Assembly: GCA_027619975.1 (NCBI GenBank)
Contig: JAQCGX010000032.1
Location: 1-38,601 of the forward strand
Reading direction: 5' to 3'
From: Nitrospinota bacterium
Lineage (GTDB): Bacteria; Nitrospinota; Nitrospinia; Nitrospinales; VA-1
Length of the DNA stretch: 38,601 bases
In this document: piece by piece, positions 1 through 8,353 of the stretch
Numbering within the stretch: position 1 is the first letter of the stretch
How the letters are laid out: every line of letters starts with the position of its first letter
Translations under genes and position numbers: made by a program
Notes under the pieces: model-generated
Seen by the model: the letters and a program-made list of their open reading frames with translations, nothing else
What the model was told of the DNA's origin: nothing
The model's database searches: none

Positions 1-22
1 TAAGGATAGGTCGCCTGTGCTA
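1..22. repeat. short terminal repeat, left copy
   Basis: Positions 8-18 read AGGTCGCCTGT. The reverse complement of this 11-mer occurs at 38588-38598, at the extreme right end of the window, and the flanking bases also partly match (ACT three bases further in). The motif is close to a palindrome of the form CAGG-N3-CCTG. Inverted copies at both ends suggest that the window is an assembly piece that stopped at a dispersed repeat. Identity of the repeat family is unknown. Confidence 0.4.
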
Positions 23-178
23 CTTGGTTTTCTTAAATTAACAGTAAACTTGAAATTAACATTTTAAGGCCCCAAAAGTAGTTTTTCAGCAACCTGCTAA
101 AACACTTCCCTATAGTCCTGTATCACTGACATTTAGGGTGTACCCATTTTGTCCGGGATAAGTTTTTATATTACAGTG

Positions 179-390
179 AGGTCTATCTCTAATGGTAGGA
201 AAGAAGGAGGCTGTTTTGATTAAATTTCTGCTCTCCTGCCGTGACCAGTAAGTCTGCAATTTTTAATGCGGACAGCCAAAGCCCATTAGAAACCTATAAA
301 GTTAAGAAGCGATAGGTCTGGCATAAAGGGAGACTAAACGCAAAAATAAAGATGGGTTTAAAAATGAAGACTGCATGTCTTCGTTTTTTT
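179..390 (+). ncRNA. candidate structured RNA with intrinsic terminator
   Basis: No protein gene is seen in 1-420, but nested complementary segments are. 179-187 pairs with 311-319 (nine pairs, two of them G-U). CTAATGG at 189-195 pairs with 283-289, GGCTGT at 209-214 with 272-277, and ATTAAA at 219-224 with 262-267; the last two are separated by a symmetric 4x4 internal loop. ACCTAT at 292-297 can instead pair with ATAGGT at 312-317, competing with the outer helix. A -10-like TATATT lies at 167-172 with no good -35, and a strong terminator ends at 390. It does not match the cobalamin, c-di-GMP or other riboswitch consensus I know. It could also be a fragment of a mobile intron or IS end. Expression and strand are inferred. 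Confidence 0.3.
361..390. terminator. strong intrinsic terminator, probably bidirectional
   Basis: GAAGAC (366-371) and GTCTTC (377-382) form a stem with a five-base loop. A T-G wobble and four A-T pairs extend it to about eleven pairs, and T7 follows at 384-390 on the plus strand. On the minus strand the same stem is followed by a T5 tract, so it can also end the slipin transcript, whose stop codon lies 31 bases away. Confidence 0.7.
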
Positions 391-420
391 CTCTTCATCT
401 CAACAGTTTTCAAAATCCCC

Positions 421-1176
421 CTATTCCTCCTTTTTAGGTCTGGTCTTCTGGAACTGGTCGAACAGATCCATGGGGATGGGGACGAAGGTCGTGGTACTGC
501 GCTCGGTGGACATGTCCACGAGGGTCTGCAGAAACCTCAGTTGCAGAGCCGGGGGATGCGCGCCGATCAGGTCCGCCGCTTCGCCGAGTTTCTGCGCCGC
601 TTCGAATTCACCTTGGGCGTTGATCACCTTTGCCCGCCGTTCCCGTTCCGCTTCCGCCTGTTTGGCTAAGGCCCGCTGCATTTCCTGTGGCAGGTCCACA
701 TTCTTGACTTCTACATTAGCCACTTTTACGCCCCAGGGTTCGGTTTGCTCGTCGATCACCTTCTGCAGGTGCCCGTTGATCTCATCCCGCCGCGACAACA
801 AATCATCCAGCTCGCTTTGCCCGAGGACGCTTCGGAGCGTCGTTTGCGACAATTGCGACGTGGCATAGAGGTAGTCCTCCACCTCGATGATGGCGCTTCG
901 GGGGTCGATCACGCGGAAGTAAACCACGGCATTCACCTTCACCGTCACGTTGTCTTTGGTGATGATGTCCTGAGGCGGCACGTCCATGACCACGGTGCGC
1001 AAGCTGACTTTGACCATTTTCTGAATTCCGGGGACCACGATGATGAGGCCGGGGCCTTTGACTTTCCAGAATTTCCCCAAGAGAAAGATGACACCTCGCT
1101 CGTATTCCCGCAGGATTTTGACCGCGCTGAAGATCAGAAGGGCCAGTACAACGATTATTACCATGAAGCCATCCAT
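421..1176 (-). CDS. slipin / stomatin-like Band 7 protein
   Basis: A 251-residue SPFH (Band 7) membrane scaffold protein of the stomatin/slipin group. These proteins oligomerise at the inner membrane and associate with NfeD-type proteins and membrane proteases. One N-terminal membrane segment (about residues 4-20) is followed by the typical [13 protein letters not shown] start of the Band 7 domain, the [15 protein letters not shown] segment, and a coiled coil rich in Ala/Glu/Arg ([18 protein letters not shown]) near residues 180-200. The start at 1176 is chosen because AAAGGAG lies seven bases upstream; the longer open frame to 1290 has no such site and adds non-conserved sequence. The usual NfeD partner is not adjacent, which is a little unusual. 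The terminator at 361-390 lies just downstream. Confidence 0.9.
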   Translation of the reverse strand: MDGFMVIIVVLALLIFSAVKILREYERGVIFLLGKFWKVKGPGLIIVVPGIQKMVKVSLRTVVMDVPPQDIITKDNVTVKVNAVVYFRVIDPRSAIIEVEDYLYATSQLSQTTLRSVLGQSELDDLLSRRDEINGHLQKVIDEQTEPWGVKVANVEVKNVDLPQEMQRALAKQAEAERERRAKVINAQGEFEAAQKLGEAADLIGAHPPALQLRFLQTLVDMSTERSTTTFVPIPMDLFDQFQKTRPKKEE

Positions 1177-1228
1177 AAGATTTCTCCTTTGAAATTTTCC
1201 GGGAACGGACCCCACCATAATAGCAGTT

Positions 1229-1254
1229 TTCAATTTCCTTATGTTAAAATTGAA
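1229..1254. promoter_or_regulatory. dyad between divergent genes
   Basis: TTCAATTT (1229-1236) and AAATTGAA (1247-1254) are perfect inverted arms separated by ten bases, in the gap between the divergent slipin and the gene at 1291. One helical turn between arm positions suits a dimeric regulator. Binding protein unknown; the AT-rich arms could also be chance. Confidence 0.3.
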
Positions 1255-1290
1255 GGGATGTGAAACTCCCGGAAAAATCAGGATCGTCAA

Positions 1291-2121
1291 ATGATTTCAC
1301 CGTTATTTAGATTGGCAATAGGCTTCGTTTTTTTATCGGGTTTGATTATTGCCCAGCCTGTGCTTGCCAATGAATCGCTCCTTCAAGTGTCCACAAAAAG
1401 TCAGGTGGATGACAGGGGAGGGGTGACGGTTTTTTTGACCCTTAAAAATACCGCCAGCAAACCTCTGTTTCACATTCATCCCATGTTCCATTTTCATCAC
1501 ACGAATGTGATGCTGCCGATGATCCCGAAACTGGAACCGGGACAAACGGTGACTCTGGAAAATAACGATCACCCCGCCGTGATGCGTGCAGGCCGCTATC
1601 CGCTGGTGGTGATGGCGCATTACAAGAGCGAGAAGGAACAATCGGTTGCATCCACTGTATTGCATACCGATTCGTTTTACTTTCAGGAGCCGGTGGTGTC
1701 GGTGGTCGAGGGCAGGATCGAATCTTCCGTTGAGTCGGGAGGGTCGGTTTTAAATGTCCTTTTGCAGAACAATTCCCAGGCGCTCAAAAATGTGCGCATG
1801 ATGCTCTTATTGCCTCCGGGATTGATCGCGGAAAACTTCAAGGGGATGATGGGCTTCACTCTACAGGGCGGTGAGAGGAAATTTTTTCAAGTGCCGGTGG
1901 TCAAGGCGGCGGAAAGCCTGAACGGCAGTTACCCGGTGCATCTGATGATCGAATACGGGGAGAAACTGAAACACTACACGGGGGAGATTCGCGGCAGGAT
2001 TGAATTCGGCCCCGTATTGGCCCCACGGGCGCTTGGTTTGCACATGGCAGTCATTGCCATTATGAGTCTGGGGCTTTATTGGATCTACCGGAAAAAATGG
2101 AAAGCGGCTCTCAATTTATAA
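1291..2121 (+). CDS. exported His-rich membrane-anchored protein, function unknown
   Basis: A 276-residue protein not assigned to a family. Residues 1-26 look like a signal peptide (hydrophobic stretch, then QPVLANE, a plausible signal peptidase I site after ALA-type VLA). A single C-terminal membrane segment (about 247-265, [16 protein letters not shown]) is followed by basic residues, so the body would lie in the periplasm. The body appears beta-rich, with two repeated blocks that each resemble an Ig-like or DUF11-type domain ([13 protein letters not shown] and [15 protein letters not shown]). The first block carries H61, H63, H67, H69 and H70 within ten residues, suggesting metal (for example copper) binding; this is inference. 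The start ATG has only a weak AGGA upstream. It is divergent from the slipin and convergent with the DUF423 gene. Confidence 0.75.
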   Translation: MISPLFRLAIGFVFLSGLIIAQPVLANESLLQVSTKSQVDDRGGVTVFLTLKNTASKPLFHIHPMFHFHHTNVMLPMIPKLEPGQTVTLENNDHPAVMRAGRYPLVVMAHYKSEKEQSVASTVLHTDSFYFQEPVVSVVEGRIESSVESGGSVLNVLLQNNSQALKNVRMMLLLPPGLIAENFKGMMGFTLQGGERKFFQVPVVKAAESLNGSYPVHLMIEYGEKLKHYTGEIRGRIEFGPVLAPRALGLHMAVIAIMSLGLYWIYRKKWKAALNL

Positions 2122-2134
2122 CCTGAAAAAGAAT

Positions 2135-2521
2135 TTAGTTTTTTGCATTGAGCAGTTTCGCGACGACAACGGCGAGGGTGAACCAGCCGGTCATGAAGAA
2201 GAGACCGCCGAAGGGAGTTACGGGGCCAAAGAATCGCGGGCCGTCGAAGGCCAGCGCGTAGAGACTGCCGGAGAAAAGCACAATCCCGGTGGTGAAAAAG
2301 ATGCCCACTTTCTTTAAAGCTTTTTCTCCAGCTTCGCCAAGGACTAAGACGAGAATTCCAACCAGAATGAGCGCCAGGGCATGATAGGCAAGGTAGTCGG
2401 TGGCGGTGTGGAAGGTTGCGAGTTTTTGTTCTGTCAGGCGATCCTTTAAGGAATGCGCTCCAAATGCGCCGAGCAAAACACTTAATCCGCCCAATCCTGC
2501 GCCCAGTGAAATCCAGTTCAT
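2135..2521 (-). CDS. DUF423 family inner-membrane protein (YgdD-like)
   Basis: A 128-residue protein with four predicted membrane segments. It matches the small DUF423/YgdD family by its N-terminal signature MNWISLGAGLGGLSVLLGAF-GAHSLKDRL and the later FDGPRFFGPVTPFGG motif. Its cellular role is not established. The start at 2521 is preceded by GGAGG ten bases upstream; a longer frame to 2566 would run into repeat-flanking sequence and is not needed. Length is normal for the family. It ends 13 bases from the stop of the convergent gene at 1291-2121. Confidence 0.88.
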   Translation of the reverse strand: MNWISLGAGLGGLSVLLGAFGAHSLKDRLTEQKLATFHTATDYLAYHALALILVGILVLVLGEAGEKALKKVGIFFTTGIVLFSGSLYALAFDGPRFFGPVTPFGGLFFMTGWFTLAVVVAKLLNAKN

Positions 2522-2558
2522 GATTTGTATTCCTCCGTGGTCATCAGTGGTTTCCCGA

Positions 2559-2646
2559 CCCCTCACCTGACCTCTCCCCTTGAAGGGGGCGAGGGATTTT
2601 AATAATTTCCTCTCCTCTGAGAGGAGAGGATTAAGGTGAGGAGGGA
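2559..2646. repeat. dispersed palindromic repeat element (MITE-like)
   Basis: Outer inverted arms CCTCACCT (2561-2568) and AGGTGAGG (2634-2641) enclose two hairpins. One is CCCCTT/AAGGGG near 2576-2588; the other is a perfect ten-base stem, TCCTCTCCTC (2608-2617) with GAGGAGAGGA (2621-2630). It contains no reading frame. The layout is that of the small non-coding palindromic repeats common between bacterial genes. It lies between the tatD gene end and the DUF423 start. The element at 21262-21332 is of similar type but not the same sequence. Confidence 0.6.
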
Positions 2647-2678
2647 TTTAATTATTCATTGGTTCCTTTGTGCCTCCG

Positions 2679-4070
2679 CTAGCCCACCATATTGTAACGC
2701 CGGGTCCGGTAATCGACTCCGAATTCTTTTTTGACGATTTCCTCGCAGGCGGTTTCATCCACGTCTTTCTGTTGGGTGACGATGGTGGCCTGTACTTTTG
2801 GAATATATTTTTTTGCCTCGGCGATGAACTCCTTGATCTTGTCGTAAATGCCGTTGCGGAACGCCGGCAGGGGGCGGCAGATTTCGTCGTAGGCTTCGGA
2901 GGTGTCGGTGTTCAAACTGACCGAAACCTCATCGATCAGCCCCTGAAGTTCCGGGAGGATGTTTCTTTTGTTGATGACGTTGCCGTGCCCGTTGGTGTTT
3001 AAGCGCACGCGGCCTCCGGCGGCTTTTATTTTTTTGGCTACCTCTTTGACGACATCGAGCCTCAGTGTCGGTTCGCCGTAGCCGCAGAACACCACCTCGT
3101 CGTATTTGGTCGGATCATCGATCGACTCCCAGACCTCCTGGGCCGTTGGTTCGCGGTCGAGCTTGAGATTGTAGCCTTGCACCACGGGACGGGTGAGACG
3201 TGTGCAGAACACGCAATCGTCCGTGCATCGCGTTGTCAGATTGAGGTAAAGCGAGTTGCGAATCTGGTAAGAAACCGTTCCCGTTGGCGCGTTTTTACCG
3301 ATGCCGAACAATTCAAAGAAGTTCAGTTCCGTGGTCCGTTGAACGTCTTCCACCCGGAGTCCGCGTACCTCGGCAACCAACTGGGCGGTGTGGTGGACGA
3401 AAGAGGGTTCGTTGCGTTTGCCCCGGTTGGGGGCGGGTGTGAGGAACGGGCAGTCGGTCTCGACGAACAGGCGGTCGGCGGGAATGGTTTTTGCAACGGC
3501 GCGAAGCTCGTCCGATTTTTTAAACGTCACAGAGCCTGAGAAGGAGATATAAAATCCCATTTCCAGCGCTTTGTCCGCCAGTTTCTGGTCTCCGGAGAAA
3601 CAATGAAAAATGCCGGAACGGGCTCTGTTATTAGGTTTGTAGAATTCGGACAATATGGAGATCATGTCTTCATTCGCGTCCCGGCAATGGATGATGATGG
3701 GTTTGTCGAGTTCTTTAGCCAGTTCCAGTTGATTTCTGAAATGCGTGCGTTGCAGATCCTGAGGCGAATAGTTTTTGAAATAGTCGAGACCGATTTCCCC
3801 CACCGCCACCATCCTGGGGTGGGCGAGCAGACGTCTCAGTTCGGCATACGTGGTATCGTCGATCGATTTGACGTCATGCGGATGGATGCCCGCCGTGGCA
3901 TAAATGAAATCATATTGTTCCGCCAGCTCCAGCGAGCGGGCGCTACTTTCCACATCACAACCGATATTGAGGATGTAGTCCACGCCATTGGCGCGGGCAC
4001 GCTCAATGACTTCGTCGCGGTCGGCGTCGTATTGGTCCATATCGAGATGGGCGTGGGTGTCGATGATCAT
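2679..4070 (-). CDS. tatD: TatD-family metal-dependent hydrolase fused to radical SAM domain
   Basis: A 463-residue two-domain fusion. Residues 1 to about 258 form a TatD nuclease/hydrolase TIM barrel, with the H6-x-H8 metal motif, VGEIGLDY, IIHCRDA, FHCFSG and VETDCPFL. TatD proteins are Mg-dependent 3'-5' DNases. Residues about 265-463 form a short radical SAM domain with the cluster motif C282-x3-C286-x2-C289 and a GYGEPT motif (the GGE-like SAM-binding strand). A TatD-linked radical SAM family is known both as a separate neighbour and as a fusion; its reaction is not known. The ATG overlaps the metG stop by four bases (ATGA), so translation is coupled to metG. The domain is shorter than a full radical SAM barrel. 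Confidence 0.88.
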   Translation of the reverse strand: MIIDTHAHLDMDQYDADRDEVIERARANGVDYILNIGCDVESSARSLELAEQYDFIYATAGIHPHDVKSIDDTTYAELRRLLAHPRMVAVGEIGLDYFKNYSPQDLQRTHFRNQLELAKELDKPIIIHCRDANEDMISILSEFYKPNNRARSGIFHCFSGDQKLADKALEMGFYISFSGSVTFKKSDELRAVAKTIPADRLFVETDCPFLTPAPNRGKRNEPSFVHHTAQLVAEVRGLRVEDVQRTTELNFFELFGIGKNAPTGTVSYQIRNSLYLNLTTRCTDDCVFCTRLTRPVVQGYNLKLDREPTAQEVWESIDDPTKYDEVVFCGYGEPTLRLDVVKEVAKKIKAAGGRVRLNTNGHGNVINKRNILPELQGLIDEVSVSLNTDTSEAYDEICRPLPAFRNGIYDKIKEFIAEAKKYIPKVQATIVTQQKDVDETACEEIVKKEFGVDYRTRRYNMVG

Positions 4071-6025
4071 CTTACACGCACTCCAGGCGGCAGTTCCTGG
4101 TCAAATCCCGCCAGAACGAGTTTCCCATCGGCAGAGCCAGCAAGGAGCATTCCCTGAGACTCAATTCCCATCAGTTTTACAGGTTTGAGGTTGGCCACCA
4201 GAACAACCGTTCGACCGATCAACTGGTCGGGCTCGTAGCCTTCGGCGATGCCGGCCAGCACCTGCCGCGTTTCCGTGCCGATGTCCACTTTCAACTGAAT
4301 CAATTTTTTGGATTTTTTGACTTTCTCGGCTTCCAGAATTTTTCCGGTGCGAAGGTCGATCTTCATGAAATCGTCGATCGTCACCTGCTCGGCTAACCCC
4401 TCAGCCTTTGATTTCTCCGCGGCAGGTTCCCCCCCCGTTTCGGTGCCAAGGGTCACACTTTGCAGGATTTTTTCCGCATCCTTTTCTTCCATTCTCGGGA
4501 ACAATTGCTCAGCCGATTGGGTTTGACTGCCGGGTTTCAACCCGCCCCATTGGGCAATGGATTCCATCCCCTGCTCAAGGGCGGAAGTTTCAATGCCCAA
4601 TTGTTTCATCATGGATTCCGCGCTTTCCGGCATGAAGGGATAAACCAGGATGGCGATGGTTCGTAAGGCTTCGGCGCAATGGTACATCACCGTTTTGAGG
4701 CGTTCTTTGCCTTCATCGGTTTTGGCCAGGTTCCAGGGGCCGGTTTTCACGATGTACTGATTGCTGGCATCGACCAGCTCCCAGATGGTCGCGAGAATTT
4801 TGTGGTAGGCGAGTTCGTCATAGAGCGACTGCACCGCAGACAACGTTTGCGATGCTTTGCTCTTCAGCGCTTCGTCTTCCTCTCCGCCTGTGGACGGTTG
4901 CGGAATAGTCCCCTCAAAATATTTTCCGATCATGTTGGTTGTGCGGTTGAGGAGATTGCCCAGATTGTTGGCCAGATCGCTGTTGAGCCGCCCGATCAGC
5001 GCCTTGTGGGAAAAATCCCCATCCATTCCGAAAGACACTTCCCGCATCAGGAAATAGCGGATGACATCGACGCCGAACTGGTCGATCAATAAATTTGGTT
5101 CCACCACGTTGTGCAGGGATTTGGACATTTTTTGTCCGTTCACCGTCCACCAGCCATGCGCGTAAATATTTTTGGGAAGCGGCAGACCGATGGATTTGAG
5201 CATCGTGGACCAGTATACGGCATGAGTGGTCAGAATGTCTTTGCCGACCAGATGATGATCGGCAGGCCAGAATTCGCATTTGCGAATTTGATCGAGTGTT
5301 CCAAAGGTGGAGATGTAGTTGATCAACGCGTCGAACCAGACGTAGGTGACATAGCTGTCGTCGAAGGGCAGGGGGATGCCCCAGGGCATACGATCGACAG
5401 GACGGGAAATGCAAAGATCTTCCAACGGTTTGCTCAAAAACCCCAACACTTCATTTTTACGGGAAGCGGGTTGAATGAATGTTTCATTGGTCTTGATATG
5501 CTCGATCAGCCAATCCTGATACTGGCCCATTTTGAAGAAGTAATTGCTTTCGGTGATCTTCTCCACCTTGCGTCCGCATTCCGGGCAATTGCCTTTAACG
5601 AGATCCTTTTCCGTCCAGAACCTCTCATCGGGAATGCAATACCATCCCTCATAATTTTTCCGGTAGATTTCCCCTCTTTCCCAAAGTTGATTCAGAATTT
5701 CATGGACGACTTTCTTGTGCCGTTCCTCTGTCGTGCGGATGAAATCGTCATTGCAGATATTGAGACGCACCCAAAGTTCCTTAAACCGGCAATTGAGCTT
5801 GTCGACATGTTCCTGGGCATCCACACCCAGTTCTTTCGCCGCTTGATGGACTTTTTGCCCGTGCTCGTCGGTTCCGGTGAGGAAAAATACGTCGTATCCT
5901 TGCAGTTTTTTGTAACGGGAGACGACATCGGCGGCGATGGTGGTGTAGGCGTGCCCGATATGCGGCACATCGTTTACATAATAAATGGGCGTGGTGACAA
6001 AGAATTTTTTTCCGTTTTTTTGCAT
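4067..6025 (-). CDS. metG: methionyl-tRNA synthetase
   Basis: A 652-residue class I aminoacyl-tRNA synthetase that charges tRNA-Met in the cytoplasm. The HIGH-type motif is PHIGH at residues 21-25 and the KMSKS loop is at 299-303. The inserted knuckle shows only one clear Cys pair (CPEC), as in the shorter-type MetRS common in bacteria such as Thermus and Bacillus. About residues 553-652 form the C-terminal Trbp111-like tRNA-binding OB domain (KIDLRTGKILEAEKVKKSKK), needed for dimerisation. A Glu/Ala/Lys-rich linker precedes it. The start ATG has no strong ribosome site. It is the third gene of a minus-strand run with holB and ricT upstream and tatD overlapping its stop, an order familiar from Firmicutes. 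Confidence 0.97.
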   Translation of the reverse strand: MQKNGKKFFVTTPIYYVNDVPHIGHAYTTIAADVVSRYKKLQGYDVFFLTGTDEHGQKVHQAAKELGVDAQEHVDKLNCRFKELWVRLNICNDDFIRTTEERHKKVVHEILNQLWERGEIYRKNYEGWYCIPDERFWTEKDLVKGNCPECGRKVEKITESNYFFKMGQYQDWLIEHIKTNETFIQPASRKNEVLGFLSKPLEDLCISRPVDRMPWGIPLPFDDSYVTYVWFDALINYISTFGTLDQIRKCEFWPADHHLVGKDILTTHAVYWSTMLKSIGLPLPKNIYAHGWWTVNGQKMSKSLHNVVEPNLLIDQFGVDVIRYFLMREVSFGMDGDFSHKALIGRLNSDLANNLGNLLNRTTNMIGKYFEGTIPQPSTGGEEDEALKSKASQTLSAVQSLYDELAYHKILATIWELVDASNQYIVKTGPWNLAKTDEGKERLKTVMYHCAEALRTIAILVYPFMPESAESMMKQLGIETSALEQGMESIAQWGGLKPGSQTQSAEQLFPRMEEKDAEKILQSVTLGTETGGEPAAEKSKAEGLAEQVTIDDFMKIDLRTGKILEAEKVKKSKKLIQLKVDIGTETRQVLAGIAEGYEPDQLIGRTVVLVANLKPVKLMGIESQGMLLAGSADGKLVLAGFDQELPPGVRVR

Positions 6026-6061
6026 TGAGGTCGTTTCAAGTTTCAGGATTAAATTTGAGGT

Positions 6062-6931
6062 CTATTTGGGCAGTTTTTTCTGAAGGAAACCTTTCACTTC
6101 ATTCAAATCGTAGGTCATTACATTATCATCCTCCAGACGGACAATAACTTTTTGTTCAAGGATCTGGTTTTTCATCACCTTGCCTGGGCCGTCGGGTGTG
6201 TCGAGCCGTGTTCCGTATTTAGGGAGGTCTTTAAGCAGTTCCCTGTAGGTTTGATGCTCATACTGGAGACAGCACATCAGGCGTCCGCAGACTCCGGAAA
6301 TCTTGCTGGGGTTGAGTGCGAGCCCCTGATCTTTGGCCATTCTTATGGTCACCGGCGTGAACTCTTCGAGAAAGGTCGAACAGCAAAGAGACTCCCCGCA
6401 GATACCGTAACCACTGATCGATCGCGCTTCGTCCCGCACACCCACCTGTTTCATTTCGATCCGATGACGTAAATTCGAGGCCAGTTCCTTGATCAACAGG
6501 CGAAAATCAACGCGGCCTTCGGCGGTGAAAAAGAACATGGTTTTGTTGGCGGACGGAATGTGGACCACCCGGCTCAAATTCATCGGTAGTTTTAATTCTG
6601 TAATTTTTTGCAAACAAAGATGTTTCGCCCGGTTTTCCTGGGCTTCCCGTTTTTCATCTGCTTGCAGGTCATTGTCGTTAGCCGTCCGCAAGACTTTATG
6701 AAATGATTGGGGGCTTTCCTTGAGAAAATTTCCGATTTTATTGGAGGCAACAACTCCAATCTCCTGACCGTTGCCGGATTCGACGATGACCGACATGCCA
6801 ACACGGAGTTGAAGAGTGCCGGGGTCATACAGTTCGGATTTTCCCTTGTCCCGGACGCGGATTCCTATGAGGAACCGTGGGCCGGATTTTTCCTGGACTG
6901 GAGCCGGGGACTCTTGAGTTAGTAGATTCAT
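6062..6931 (-). CDS. ricT: PSP1 domain protein, RicT/YaaT-like
   Basis: A 289-residue PSP1-domain protein. In Bacillus, RicT (YaaT) works with RicA and RicF in a complex that carries iron-sulphur clusters and affects mRNA maturation and developmental phosphorelays. The diagnostic conserved cysteines are present: the CGESLCC block and the CGRLMCC block, separated by a Lys/Ala-rich segment with NPSKISG. The N-terminal 20 residues are unconserved. A GAG-rich stretch (AAAGAG) directly precedes the start. The gene begins 22 bases after the holB stop, matching the conserved holB-yaaT order in other phyla. The other Ric proteins are not in this window, so the exact role here is inferred. Confidence 0.88.
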   Translation of the reverse strand: MNLLTQESPAPVQEKSGPRFLIGIRVRDKGKSELYDPGTLQLRVGMSVIVESGNGQEIGVVASNKIGNFLKESPQSFHKVLRTANDNDLQADEKREAQENRAKHLCLQKITELKLPMNLSRVVHIPSANKTMFFFTAEGRVDFRLLIKELASNLRHRIEMKQVGVRDEARSISGYGICGESLCCSTFLEEFTPVTIRMAKDQGLALNPSKISGVCGRLMCCLQYEHQTYRELLKDLPKYGTRLDTPDGPGKVMKNQILEQKVIVRLEDDNVMTYDLNEVKGFLQKKLPK

Positions 6932-6953
6932 CTCTTTTATTTTTCAGAAGGTA

Positions 6954-7973
6954 TTAAGTGGCTTCACAAAACTGAATCAGCATATGATCAAGCGAAAGCT
7001 GCAGGTTGGCGTTGCCGGTTAATGCTGATTTGGTTTTCAGCACCGAATCAAACATGGTGGTCAGAGCTCCCAACGTTTTTTGGGCTGCCAAAGGTTGTAA
7101 ACGGTCCAAAATGTCCTGGTTGAGAATCCGGGTGTTTGCTCCTGGATTTTTCAGGACCGCCAGGTCGCGCACCAGACTCAGCATTTCGTCCAGCAAAGAT
7201 TGTATTTGGGCCGGCTGTTTGGCCCAAAGTCTAGTCCATTTGAAAATCACATCCATGCGTTTGAAAGACACTTTTTCCAACAGGTTCAATACATCTTCCC
7301 GGTAATTCTGGGTGGTCGCAATATCTTCCTCTAAAGCCTTGTTGACTTGACCCATGGATCGTAAGGCCCTCAACTCTAATCCTTCCTCATTAACGTCCCC
7401 GGTTTCTGATTCCTGGGTTTGTTGAAGGATTTGTTTGACCTCTTCCGAAGTCAAGGGGTGAAACTTTACTCCCTGGCAACGGGAGACAATCGTCGGAAGC
7501 AATCGATACGGATTTTGGGTGATCAGGATAAGGACCGTAGCCGATGGCGGTTCCTCCAGTGTTTTTAAAAAGCTATTGGCGGCCTGTGGATTCATGGACT
7601 CAGCGCCATCGATGATTGCTACCTTGGTTTTTCCTTCATAAGGCAGGTAGGCCAGCTTCTTTTGCAATTCACGAATTTCTTCGACCTTTATAAGAGCGTC
7701 TCTTCCCGAGGGCGAACTTTTTCCCGGTTCGAGAAGAAAAAAGTCAGGGTGGATGCGTTGAGCTATTTTTCGGCAGGAGGAGCAATTGTCACAGCACTCC
7801 AGTGGGCCGGAAACCTCACAATTCAAGGTTTTGGCAAATTCGATCGCAGTGAGCTTTTTCCCTATGCTTTCAGGACCATAGAATAAATAAGCGTGCGCTA
7901 CGCTATTGTCCTGAAGCGCATTTTGGATGATTCTTTTGGGCTGGTCCTGACCCAGAATCCGTTGGAATGACAT
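6954..7973 (-). CDS. holB: DNA polymerase III delta' subunit
   Basis: A 339-residue AAA+ clamp-loader subunit. The P-loop region reads FYGPESIGKK (about residues 31-40). A four-Cys zinc module follows near residues 51-68 (CEVSGPLECCDNCSSC). Then come the Walker B-type VAIIDGAESM and the LKTLEEPP segment with TQNPYRLLPTIVSRCQ, the sensor/SRC motif of clamp loaders. The C-terminal part is the helical collar domain and is poorly conserved. It is the first gene of the minus-strand run holB > ricT > metG > tatD. The upstream gap to the divergent ferredoxin is 380 bases and should hold its promoter, though none is clear on this strand. Confidence 0.93.
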   Translation of the reverse strand: MSFQRILGQDQPKRIIQNALQDNSVAHAYLFYGPESIGKKLTAIEFAKTLNCEVSGPLECCDNCSSCRKIAQRIHPDFFLLEPGKSSPSGRDALIKVEEIRELQKKLAYLPYEGKTKVAIIDGAESMNPQAANSFLKTLEEPPSATVLILITQNPYRLLPTIVSRCQGVKFHPLTSEEVKQILQQTQESETGDVNEEGLELRALRSMGQVNKALEEDIATTQNYREDVLNLLEKVSFKRMDVIFKWTRLWAKQPAQIQSLLDEMLSLVRDLAVLKNPGANTRILNQDILDRLQPLAAQKTLGALTTMFDSVLKTKSALTGNANLQLSLDHMLIQFCEAT

Positions 7974-8089
7974 TTTTCTATATAGGTTTCAATCTCTTCC
8001 ATTTTTCAGCAGAAATGAGAACGGGAATTTCCAAGGTTGATAATTTTTTATTTAAAATCGGAAAGTTAAAACGCCTTCCTCTCGCTTTT

Positions 8090-8124
8090 GAGGCGACCCC
8101 TCTTCTCTTTTGGGGCATCGCCTC
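8090..8124. other. hairpin in the holB/ferredoxin divergent gap
   Basis: GAGGCGA-CCCC at 8090-8100 is complementary to GGGG-CA-TCGCCTC at 8112-8124, giving eleven pairs with a two-base bulge and an eleven-base loop. No T-tract follows on either strand, so it is not a standard terminator. It may be a leader structure for holB or a remnant repeat. The rest of 7974-8353 holds the ferredoxin promoter and a dyad; nothing else is seen. Confidence 0.4.
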
Positions 8125-8257
8125 AGAACTCGGTTTATCTTAATACAGCCGCCAGGTGGAGTAAATGAAAAACCATCGATGCGATATGTGGGGGATTCTT
8201 TATGAGGATATTGATATTGAGAAAGAGTTGAAAACTCGAGTAACTTGATGGTTTGTA

Positions 8258-8286
8258 TTGAAAATGGATTAATAATCTGGTAATAA
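8258..8286 (+). promoter_or_regulatory. candidate sigma-70 promoter of the ferredoxin gene
   Basis: TTGAAA (8258-8263) and TAATAA (8281-8286) are spaced by 17 bases, about 68 bases before the ferredoxin ATG. Predicted start of transcription near 8293. Match is fair, not perfect. Confidence 0.4.
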
Positions 8287-8299
8287 TCGCTCTCGTTTT

Positions 8300-8318
8300 G
8301 TTACCATGTAAAGGTAAC
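8300..8318 (+). promoter_or_regulatory. dyad in the ferredoxin leader
   Basis: GTTACC (8300-8305) and GGTAAC (8313-8318) are perfect inverted arms around a seven-base centre, just downstream of the predicted transcription start. This would suit either an operator or a small leader hairpin. No known regulator consensus was recognised. Confidence 0.35.
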
Positions 8319-8353
8319 TGTTTCTCCTTATAAATATACCGATGGGATAGCTC

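Noticed and set aside
121-160. Possible IS end (GTGTACCCATTTTGTCCGGG)
   Set aside because: The sequence gives an impression of a transposon terminus, but no matching inverted end, target duplication or transposase is in the window.
179-330. Resemblance to a cobalamin riboswitch (GCCGTGACCAGTAAG)
   Set aside because: The B12-box order and the conserved core are missing, and no B12-related gene follows. Only the unassigned structured-RNA reading is kept.
5111-6028. Long plus-strand open frame opposite metG
   Set aside because: It lies entirely antisense to a strongly conserved synthetase; its product has no family features.
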